Part shown: piece after piece, positions 57,305 through 64,000 of the stretch
How the letters are laid out: the number at the start of each line of letters is the position of its first letter
Numbering within the stretch: position 1 is the first letter of the stretch
Assembly (NCBI RefSeq): GCF_001945445.1
Contig: NZ_MSXW01000023.1
Location: 62,001-126,000 of the forward strand
Source of the DNA: Pseudomonas sp. PA27(2017)
GTDB taxonomy: Bacteria > Pseudomonadota > Gammaproteobacteria > Pseudomonadales > Pseudomonadaceae
Direction of reading: 5' to 3'
DNA length: 64,000 bases
Made by a program: the position numbers and the translations under genes
Notes under the pieces: generated by a model
The model's database searches: none
Told to the model about the DNA's origin: nothing
The model's input: the letters and a program-made list of their open reading frames with translations, nothing else

Positions 57305-57328
57305 AGACGCCCCCTCGTGGGGCGTTCT
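57305..57328 (+). terminator. Hairpin between yidC and mnmE
   Basis: AGACGCCCC pairs with GGGGCGTTCT around a CTCGT loop, 27 bases after the yidC stop. It is a weak terminator or processing hairpin. Confidence 0.5.
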
Positions 57329-57352
57329 GCTATCCAGCGTTTGGAGAATGCT

Positions 57353-58720
57353 ATGTCAGCCCCCCGTGAAACCATCGCCTCCGTCGCCACCGCCCAGGGT
57401 CGTGGCGGGGTCGGCATCGTCAGAGTCTCCGGCCCACGCGCACGGATGATCGCCATCACCCTGAGCGGCATCGAGCCCAAGCCGCGCCATGCCCACCACG
57501 GTGCCTGGCATGACGATGCCGGCGAGGTAATCGACGAAGGCCTGCTGCTGTTCTTCCCAGGGCCCCATTCGTTCACGGGCGAAGACGTGCTCGAGCTGCA
57601 GGGCCACGGTGGCCCTGTGGTGTTGGACATGCTCCTGCAGCGCTGCCTGGAGCTCGGTGCCCGCCAGGCGCGCCCGGGAGAATTCAGCGAGCGGGCATTC
57701 CTCAATGACAAACTCGACCTGGCCCAGGCCGAAGCGATCGCCGATCTGATCGAGGCCAGTTCGGCCGAGGCGGCGCGTAATGCCGTGCGCTCGCTGCAGG
57801 GCGAATTCTCACGCCGCGTGCATGAGCTGACCGAACGGCTGATTGCCCTACGCATCTACGTCGAAGCGGCGATCGATTTTCCGGAAGAAGAAATCGACTT
57901 CCTCGCCGATGGCCACGTGCTCAGCCTGCTCGAAGGCGTGCGTGAACAGTTATCCACAGTTTTGCGCGAAGCTGGGCAGGGTGCCTTGCTGCGTGACGGC
58001 ATGACGGTGGTCATCGCCGGCCGACCGAATGCCGGCAAGTCCAGCCTGCTCAATGCCCTCGCCGGGCGTGAGGCCGCCATCGTTACCGATATCGCCGGTA
58101 CCACCCGTGACGTGCTGCGCGAACATATCCACATCGACGGTATGCCGTTGCATGTGGTCGATACCGCCGGATTGCGTGACACCGACGATCAGGTCGAACG
58201 CATCGGTGTGGAACGGGCACTCAAGGCCATTGGCGAAGCGGACCGGGTACTGCTCGTCGTCGACTCGACAGCGCCGGAAGCGGCCGATCCCTTCGCGCTG
58301 TGGCCCGAGTTTCTAGAGCAGCGGCCGGATATGGCTCGGGTCACGCTGATTCGTAACAAGGCGGACCTGTCCGGCGAACAAGTGGCGCTGCACAACGCCG
58401 CCGATGGCCAAGCCAGCCTGGCGCTTTCCGCCAAGTCCAGCGAAGGCCTGGAACTGCTGCGCGAGCACCTGAAGGCCTGCATGGGCTTCCAGCAAACCGC
58501 GGAGAGCGGCTTCAGCGCCCGCCGCCGTCACCTCGACGCCCTCCATCAGGCGCAACGCCACCTCGACCACGGCCATGCCCAGCTGACCCTGGCCGGCGCC
58601 GGCGAACTGCTCGCCGAAGACTTGCGCCAGGCTCAACAGGCCCTGGGAGAGATCACCGGCGCTTTCAGCTCCGACGACCTGCTGGGCCGGATCTTCTCCA
58701 GCTTCTGCATTGGCAAGTAA
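57353..58720 (+). CDS. mnmE: tRNA modification GTPase MnmE
   Basis: A 455-aa GTPase that works with MnmG in cmnm5U34 tRNA modification. GGAG six bases before the ATG at 57353 sets the start. The N-terminal folate-binding domain begins [21 protein letters not shown] motifs are [20 protein letters not shown] (G1), [11 protein letters not shown] (G2), [12 protein letters not shown] (G3) and NKAD (G4). The C-terminal CIGK supplies the conserved Cys. Its partner mnmG follows across the second origin-like spacer. Confidence 0.98.
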   Translation: MSAPRETIASVATAQGRGGVGIVRVSGPRARMIAITLSGIEPKPRHAHHGAWHDDAGEVIDEGLLLFFPGPHSFTGEDVLELQGHGGPVVLDMLLQRCLELGARQARPGEFSERAFLNDKLDLAQAEAIADLIEASSAEAARNAVRSLQGEFSRRVHELTERLIALRIYVEAAIDFPEEEIDFLADGHVLSLLEGVREQLSTVLREAGQGALLRDGMTVVIAGRPNAGKSSLLNALAGREAAIVTDIAGTTRDVLREHIHIDGMPLHVVDTAGLRDTDDQVERIGVERALKAIGEADRVLLVVDSTAPEAADPFALWPEFLEQRPDMARVTLIRNKADLSGEQVALHNAADGQASLALSAKSSEGLELLREHLKACMGFQQTAESGFSARRRHLDALHQAQRHLDHGHAQLTLAGAGELLAEDLRQAQQALGEITGAFSSDDLLGRIFSSFCIGK

Positions 58721-59437
58721 CCCCTCACCATTCGGTGTGGATAACCGTTTCGCCGGTGCCTGGCCCGCTGCCAACGGGAAATCTTTCGTCATGGCACTAC
58801 CAATAGCGGCCTGATATTCAAGGCCGCCCCGTTCTCCCTCCAACGCCCCGAAGAACGCCTGACGTACGGTAGCGCTTGCACGCCACTGGTACAGCCTGGC
58901 CTCTTATCCACAGAAACGTTTGCATCTGAGCACTCGGACGGATTTGACGCGGGCAACGGTCTCTCCAACGGTGCTTCCAAAACCATACACAGCAGAATAA
59001 GCCCTGTGGAAAAGCGTGCCTGAGCCTTGCCGATAACCCGGTGACTAAGCAATGGATAAACCCTGCTGTGCATAACTATAACTTTTACACACAGGGTGAT
59101 CACCGCCATCACACACGAGGCGCGCAGGATAATCCCGCTTTCATACATCGCTGTACATCAGAGGAATAAAGGCCTCTAGCAATCTATCCACAGATATTGG
59201 CGATACCATTTATAAACATAAAAACAAGCCTTTTAAAAAAATCATTCTTTTTTCTTTATTTACCTCCAAGTTCTGCACAACGTCCCGATGAGAGACCACC
59301 CACAGAAAAAGGCTCACCCCTAGAGCAAGGACCAGTTGGCTATTTTTTGTGCAAAAGGCTTCTTTCAGCTGGGCTAAATCCCTATACTTGCCGCCCTTTC
59401 TTGAAAGCTCCCTTTCTCAACAGGCACGAGGTGCGTG
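58721..59437. other. Second origin-like region (mnmE-mnmG spacer)
   Basis: About 715 gene-free bases with perfect DnaA boxes TGTGGATAA (58736-58744) and TTATCCACA (58904-58912). One-mismatch boxes are TGTGGAAAA (59005), TGTGCATAA (59067) and CTATCCACA (59184). An AT-rich run lies at 59200-59275. The segment 59182-59278 aligns with 54551-54645 of oriC; both hold TATCCACAGATA, TTTATAAA and AAACAAGCCTTT in the same order and spacing. A second such region next to mnmG (gidA) is known from other Pseudomonas chromosomes. The mnmG -10 TATACT is at 59383-59388, with no good -35. Confidence 0.8.
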
Positions 59438-61330
59438 GTGGATTTCCCTTCCCGTTTTCAAGTGATCGTCATCGGCGGCGGTCATGCCGGTACCGAGGCT
59501 GCGCTTGCAGCGGCGCGCATGGGCGTTAGAACCCTGCTGCTGACCCACAACGTGGAAACCCTCGGGCAGATGAGCTGCAACCCCGCCATTGGCGGAATCG
59601 GCAAGAGCCACCTGGTCAAGGAGATCGATGCCCTCGGCGGCGCCATGGCGACCGCTACCGATCTGGGGGGCATTCAGTTTCGTGTGCTGAACAGCCGCAA
59701 GGGCCCAGCAGTACGTGCAACTCGCGCCCAGGCTGACCGCATCCTCTACAAGGCAGCGGTGCGCGAGATCCTGGAAAATCAGCCCAACCTGTGGATATTC
59801 CAGCAGGCTGCCGACGATCTGATCGTCGAGCAGGACGAGGTCAAAGGCGTGGTTACCCAGATGGGTCTGCGCTTCTTCGCCGACTCCGTGGTACTGACCA
59901 CCGGCACCTTCCTTGGCGGACTTATCCACATCGGTCTGCAGAACTACTCCGGTGGCCGCGCAGGGGACCCGCCCTCGATCGCCTTGGCCAAACGCCTGCG
60001 CGAATTGCCGCTGCGCGTCGGTCGCCTCAAGACCGGCACGCCGCCACGCATCGACGGCCGTTCGGTGGACTTCACCCAGATGACCGAGCAGCCTGGCGAT
60101 ACGCCGATCCCGGTGATGTCCTTCATGGGCAACAAGCAGCAGCACCCCCGCCAGGTCAGCTGCTGGATCACCCACACCAATGCACGCACCCACGAGATCA
60201 TCGCCGCGAACCTCGACCGTTCGCCGATGTATTCCGGGGTGATCGAAGGTGTGGGTCCGCGGTACTGTCCGTCCATCGAGGACAAGATCCACCGCTTTGC
60301 CGAGAAGGACAGCCACCAGGTGTTCATCGAGCCGGAAGGCCTGACCACCCATGAGCTGTACCCCAACGGCATTTCCACGTCGTTGCCGTTCGACGTGCAG
60401 CTGCAGATCGTGCAGAGCATCCGCGGTATGGAGAACGCCCACATCGTGCGCCCGGGCTACGCCATCGAGTACGACTACTTCGACCCGCGTGACCTCAAGT
60501 ACAGCCTCGAAACTAAGGTGATCGGTGGCCTGTTCTTCGCCGGCCAGATCAACGGCACCACCGGTTACGAAGAAGCCGGCGCACAGGGATTGCTCGCCGG
60601 CGCCAACGCCGCGCTGCGCGCCCAAGGCAAAGAGGCATGGTGCCCGCGTCGCGACGAGGCCTACATCGGTGTGCTGGTCGATGACCTGATTACCCTTGGC
60701 ACCCAGGAGCCGTACCGCATGTTCACTTCGCGGGCCGAATACCGGTTGATCCTGCGTGAAGACAACGCCGACTTGCGCCTGACCGAGAAAGGCCGCGAGC
60801 TGGGCCTGGTCGACGACCAGCGCTGGGCTGCTTTCGAAGCCAAGCGCGAAGGCATCGCCCGGGAAGAACAGCGCCTGAAAAGTACTTGGGTGCGCCCGAA
60901 CACGCCTCAGGGTGAGGCCATCGTCGAGCGCTTCGGCACGCCGCTGACCCACGAGTACAACCTGCTCAACCTGCTGTCGCGGCCGGAAATCGATTATGCC
61001 GGCCTGGTCGAGGTGACCGGCGAAGGCGCCGAGGATCCCCAGGTCGCCGAGCAGGTCGAGATCAAGACCAAGTACGCCGGCTACATCGAGCGTCAGCAGG
61101 ACGAGATCGCCCGCCTGCGCGCCAGTGAGGAAACCGAGCTGCCTGTGGATATCGACTACGCGACCATTTCCGGTCTTTCCAAGGAAATCCAGCACAAGCT
61201 CGGCAACGCGCGACCGCAGACCCTCGGTCAGGCATCGCGGATTCCGGGGGTCACCCCGGCGGCCATCTCGCTGCTGCTGATCCACCTGAAAAAACGCGGC
61301 GCTGGTCGCCAGCTGGAGCAGAGCGCCTGA
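59438..61330 (+). CDS. mnmG: tRNA uridine-5-carboxymethylaminomethyl modification enzyme MnmG
   Basis: An FAD enzyme (630 aa) that acts with MnmE on U34. Two GTG codons (59435, 59438) follow GAGG; spacing and the family N-terminus (M-D-F-P) favour 59438. The FAD motif is [20 protein letters not shown]. Signature blocks are [34 protein letters not shown] and [36 protein letters not shown] holds the second flavin contact. The C-terminal MnmE-binding helices are intact. Overlaps rsmG by one base. Confidence 0.98.
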   Translation: MDFPSRFQVIVIGGGHAGTEAALAAARMGVRTLLLTHNVETLGQMSCNPAIGGIGKSHLVKEIDALGGAMATATDLGGIQFRVLNSRKGPAVRATRAQADRILYKAAVREILENQPNLWIFQQAADDLIVEQDEVKGVVTQMGLRFFADSVVLTTGTFLGGLIHIGLQNYSGGRAGDPPSIALAKRLRELPLRVGRLKTGTPPRIDGRSVDFTQMTEQPGDTPIPVMSFMGNKQQHPRQVSCWITHTNARTHEIIAANLDRSPMYSGVIEGVGPRYCPSIEDKIHRFAEKDSHQVFIEPEGLTTHELYPNGISTSLPFDVQLQIVQSIRGMENAHIVRPGYAIEYDYFDPRDLKYSLETKVIGGLFFAGQINGTTGYEEAGAQGLLAGANAALRAQGKEAWCPRRDEAYIGVLVDDLITLGTQEPYRMFTSRAEYRLILREDNADLRLTEKGRELGLVDDQRWAAFEAKREGIAREEQRLKSTWVRPNTPQGEAIVERFGTPLTHEYNLLNLLSRPEIDYAGLVEVTGEGAEDPQVAEQVEIKTKYAGYIERQQDEIARLRASEETELPVDIDYATISGLSKEIQHKLGNARPQTLGQASRIPGVTPAAISLLLIHLKKRGAGRQLEQSA

Positions 61331-61974
61331 TGTCCGTTACCGCTCACCACGCCGAAGAACTGCTACAAGGCGCCCGTGAATTGGGCGTCGACTTGACCGA
61401 GCAGCAGCAGACGCAGCTGCTGGCTTACCTGGCGCTGCTGATCAAGTGGAACAAGGCCTACAACCTGACCGCTGTACGTGATCCAGACGAGATGGTGTCG
61501 CGCCATCTGCTCGACAGCCTCAGCGTGGTGCCTTTCGTGGCCGAGGTTGGGGATAACTGGCTGGACGTCGGCAGCGGCGGCGGCATGCCGGGCATTCCTC
61601 TGGCCATCCTGTTTCCCGAACGGCGCTTCACGCTGCTCGATTCCAATGGCAAGAAGACTCGCTTTCTTACCCAGGTGAAGCTTGAGCTCAAGCTGGCCAA
61701 CCTGGAAGTTATCCACAGTCGCGTGGAAGCGTTCACGCCCGAGCAGTCATTCAACGGCATCTGCTCGCGGGCGTTCAGCTCCCTGGAAGATTTCTCCAAC
61801 TGGACGCGCCACCTGGGCGATGGCAACACCCAGTGGCTGGCGATGAAAGGCGTGCACCCGGACGACGAGCTTCAGGCACTGCCAGCGGACTTCCGTCTCA
61901 CCGCCACCCATGTGCTCAAGGTTCCCGGTTGCCAAGGCCAGCGCCATCTGTTGATACTGCGTCGCTCGGTTTAG
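61330..61974 (+). CDS. rsmG: 16S rRNA m7G527 methyltransferase RsmG
   Basis: A SAM methyltransferase (214 aa). The motif I region is [35 protein letters not shown] precedes it and [13 protein letters not shown] follows, as in GidB proteins. It is coupled to mnmG (TGATG) and precedes parA by 13 bases. Confidence 0.98.
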   Translation: MSVTAHHAEELLQGARELGVDLTEQQQTQLLAYLALLIKWNKAYNLTAVRDPDEMVSRHLLDSLSVVPFVAEVGDNWLDVGSGGGMPGIPLAILFPERRFTLLDSNGKKTRFLTQVKLELKLANLEVIHSRVEAFTPEQSFNGICSRAFSSLEDFSNWTRHLGDGNTQWLAMKGVHPDDELQALPADFRLTATHVLKVPGCQGQRHLLILRRSV

Positions 61975-61987
61975 GGGGAACGGCAAC

Positions 61988-62776
61988 ATGGCTAAAGTAT
62001 TCGCAATCGCCAACCAGAAAGGCGGCGTGGGCAAGACCACGACCTGCATCAACCTGGCGGCTTCTCTGGTTGCGACCAAACGCCGTGTACTGCTCATCGA
62101 TCTCGATCCGCAGGGCAACGCCACCACCGGCAGCGGCGTCGACAAGCAGACGTTGGAACACTCCATCTACGACGTGCTGGTCGGTGACTGCAACCTGGTC
62201 GAAGCCATGCAGTTCTCCGAGCACGGTGGTTATCAGTTGCTGCCTGCCAACCGCGACCTGACCGCCGCGGAAGTGTCGCTGCTGGAAATGAAGATGAAGG
62301 AGAGCCGCCTGCGTTATGCACTGGCGCCGATCCGCGAGAACTACGATTACATCCTCATCGACTGCCCACCGGCGCTGTCGATGCTGACGGTCAACGCACT
62401 GGTCGCCTCCGATGGCGTAATCATCCCCATGCAGTGCGAGTACTACGCACTGGAGGGCCTGAGCGATCTGGTCAACAGCATCCAGCGCATCGGCAAGCTG
62501 CTCAACCCGTCACTGAAGATCGAAGGCCTGCTGCGCACCATGTACGATCCGCGCATCAGCCTGACCAGCGACGTGTCTGCCCAGCTCAAGGAACATTTCC
62601 CCGACACGCTCTATCAAACCGTGATCCCGCGCAACGTGCGACTCGCCGAAGCCCCCAGCTTCGGTATGCCGGCGCTGGTCTATGACAAGCAATCCCGTGG
62701 CGCGATCGCCTACCTGGCGCTGGCTGGCGAACTGGTTCGCCGCCAGCGCGCGAACGCCCACACCGCAACCGTATAA
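61988..62776 (+). CDS. parA: Chromosome partition ATPase ParA (Soj)
   Basis: A 262-aa deviant Walker-type ATPase. The A motif KGGVGKTTTCINLAASL has the signature Lys. LLIDLDPQGNATTGSGVDKQ follows, and ILIDCPPALSMLTVNALVAS is the Walker B. It forms an ATP-dependent DNA-bound gradient that moves ParB-parS complexes after replication. No N-terminal helix-turn-helix is present, as expected for a chromosomal Soj. Confidence 0.98.
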   Translation: MAKVFAIANQKGGVGKTTTCINLAASLVATKRRVLLIDLDPQGNATTGSGVDKQTLEHSIYDVLVGDCNLVEAMQFSEHGGYQLLPANRDLTAAEVSLLEMKMKESRLRYALAPIRENYDYILIDCPPALSMLTVNALVASDGVIIPMQCEYYALEGLSDLVNSIQRIGKLLNPSLKIEGLLRTMYDPRISLTSDVSAQLKEHFPDTLYQTVIPRNVRLAEAPSFGMPALVYDKQSRGAIAYLALAGELVRRQRANAHTATV

Positions 62777-62787
62777 GGAAACTATGC

Positions 62788-63660
62788 ATGGCTGCCAAGA
62801 AACGTGGGCTCGGTCGAGGCCTGGACGCCCTGCTGGGAGGCACCAGCGTCGATACGCTCGAGCAGGAAGCGGTCAAGGCCGATACCCGTGAGCTGCAGCA
62901 CCTGCCTCTGGACCTGATTCAGCGCGGCAAGTACCAGCCGCGTCGCGATATGGACGTCACCGCGCTCGAAGAACTGAGCCAGTCGATCAAGACCCACGGC
63001 GTGATGCAGCCGATCGTGGTGCGTCCTGTGGGCGACGGGCGTTTCGAGATCGTTGCTGGTGAACGCCGCTGGCGTGCTACCCAGCAGGCCGGGCTGGATC
63101 GCATCCCGGCACTGGTACGCGAGCTGCCGGACGAAGCCGCCATCGCCATGGCGCTGATCGAGAACATCCAGCGCGAAGACCTCAATCCCATCGAAGAAGC
63201 CATGGCCCTGCAGCGTCTGCAGCAGGAGTTCCAGCTGACTCAGCAACAGGTCGCCGAAGCCGTCGGCAAGTCGCGGGTGACCATCACCAACCTGTTGCGC
63301 CTGATCTCCCTGCCCGAGGAAGTGAAAACCCTGCTCTCCCATGGCGACCTGGAAATGGGCCACGCCCGCGCACTGCTGGGCCTGCCGGTCGAGCAGCAGA
63401 CCGAAGGTGCGCGACACGTTGTCGCACGGGGCCTCACTGTGCGTCAGACCGAGGCCTTGGTGCGCCAGTGGCTTAACACCCAGGAGCGGCCAACTGCCAC
63501 CACCAAGGTCGATCCGGATATCAGCCGGCTCGAACAGCGCCTGGCTGAGCGGCTGGGCTCTCCGGTGCAGATCAAGCATGGCCAGAAAGGCAAAGGCCAA
63601 CTGGTGATTCGCTACAATTCTCTCGACGAACTTCAGGGCGTCCTAGCCCACATTCGCTGA
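62788..63660 (+). CDS. parB: Chromosome partition protein ParB (Spo0J)
   Basis: A 290-aa CTP-dependent DNA clamp. The N-terminal KRGLGRGLDALLGG binds ParA. The CTP-binding motifs are RPVGDGRFEIVAGERRWRAT (GERRxRA) and ALIENIQREDLNPIEEA. The helix-turn-helix that reads parS is LTQQQVAEAVGKSRVTITNL. A C-terminal dimer domain ends LVIRYNSLDELQGVLAHIR. Its parS targets are at 50379 and 51009 in recF. Confidence 0.98.
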   Translation: MAAKKRGLGRGLDALLGGTSVDTLEQEAVKADTRELQHLPLDLIQRGKYQPRRDMDVTALEELSQSIKTHGVMQPIVVRPVGDGRFEIVAGERRWRATQQAGLDRIPALVRELPDEAAIAMALIENIQREDLNPIEEAMALQRLQQEFQLTQQQVAEAVGKSRVTITNLLRLISLPEEVKTLLSHGDLEMGHARALLGLPVEQQTEGARHVVARGLTVRQTEALVRQWLNTQERPTATTKVDPDISRLEQRLAERLGSPVQIKHGQKGKGQLVIRYNSLDELQGVLAHIR

Positions 63661-63704
63661 AACAATTGCTCCTCGAGCACTACGGCGAAAAGACTTTCGA
63701 GCAG

Positions 63705-63733
63705 TTGAACGGGGTGGGAACCGCCCCTATACT
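63705..63733 (+). promoter_or_regulatory. Promoter of the atp operon
   Basis: TTGAAC (63705-63710) and TATACT (63728-63733) with 17-base spacing, 85 bases before the atpI start and after the parB stop. Confidence 0.75.
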
Positions 63734-63817
63734 CTGCGCGCATTTCGGCGGCACAAAATGTGCCAAGTTATTGAATAGCTTGGTAACGATATCTGAGAGT
63801 GTTTCCCGGGAAAATTG

Positions 63818-64000
63818 ATGGATATCCGCACGCCAAAACGCCTGCCGCTCCATCGCTTGCCGGTGTTTCCGATTCTCGTGGTGCAATTGCTGGTGCTGTT
63901 GGTTCTTGCCGCTGCCTGTTGGTACTGGAAGGGCACGACTGCTGGATATTCCGGCTTGTGCGGCGGGCTGATCGCCTGGCTGCCGAATCTGTACTTTGCC
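63818..64000 (+). CDS. atpI: ATP synthase subunit I (AtpI), N-terminal part
   Basis: The first 61 codons of an F0F1 assembly protein; the gene runs off the right edge. It begins DIRTPKRLPLHRLPVFPILV, a first helix VVQLLVLLVLAAACWYW, then YSGLCGGLIAWLPNLYFA, which is the conserved AtpI block in Pseudomonas. AtpI heads the atp operon and aids c-ring assembly. The parB-atpI junction is conserved in the genus. Confidence 0.9.
   Translation, partial: MDIRTPKRLPLHRLPVFPILVVQLLVLLVLAAACWYWKGTTAGYSGLCGGLIAWLPNLYFA

Overview
The window is chromosomal DNA of a Pseudomonas species and contains the replication origin. Three things show this: the block gyrB-recF-dnaN-dnaA / oriC / rpmH-rnpA-yidD-yidC-mnmE / mnmG-rsmG-parA-parB-atpI; the flanking order aroE-hemF-qor-tsaC-dprA-LysM-def-fmt-rsmB-trkA and tag-glyQ-glyS-gmhB-plsC, which I recall as the order of the first ~25 loci of P. 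aeruginosa PAO1; and two perfect Pseudomonas-type parS palindromes. No rRNA, tRNA or CRISPR array was seen.

Left edge (1-3 kb): an AT-rich island unlike the GC-rich remainder. On the minus strand it holds an HlyD/CvaA-type secretion adaptor, a 66-aa two-helix membrane protein, a 112-aa Gly/Ala-rich peptide with a class II microcin-type leader, and, cut by the window edge, the start of a cupin/JmjC-type protein. This is the best candidate for an undescribed system: a secreted, possibly hydroxylated, microcin-like peptide with an immunity candidate.

3-13 kb: a DctB-like sensor kinase followed by aerobic cobalamin biosynthesis genes. cobL-cobK run left with a [2Fe-2S] protein; cobG-cobH-cobI and a CbiG-CobJ fusion run right behind a cobalamin riboswitch. 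The riboswitch carries a 141-bp repeat inserted in a peripheral hairpin. Two further 140-142-bp copies of the same element lie at 39.5 and 41.2 kb.

13-36 kb: conserved housekeeping genes (aroE, hemF, qor, tsaC, dprA, def, fmt, rsmB, trkA) mixed with accessory genes: a LysR/MFS divergent pair, yhhQ behind a preQ1-I-like riboswitch, a solitary choline/betaine-binding protein, an NlpC/P60 hydrolase, PilZ, a lipid A acyltransferase, tag, and a PepSY-DUF3649-DUF3325 set.

36-50 kb: glyQS-gmhB-plsC, then an inserted six-gene lipid cluster related to E. coli ynbABCD (CDP-alcohol transferase, hydrolase-methyltransferase, double phosphatase, small membrane protein, acyltransferase, CDP-diglyceride synthase), then a relBE pair whose toxin gene is frameshifted.

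48-64 kb: the replication and partition core. gyrB-recF-dnaN-dnaA run left; rpmH-rnpA-yidD-yidC-mnmE and mnmG-rsmG-parA-parB run right. Two origin-like intergenic regions, one on each side of the rpmH-mnmE block, share a homologous ~95-bp DnaA-box plus AT-rich segment. Both parS sites lie inside recF. The window ends inside atpI.
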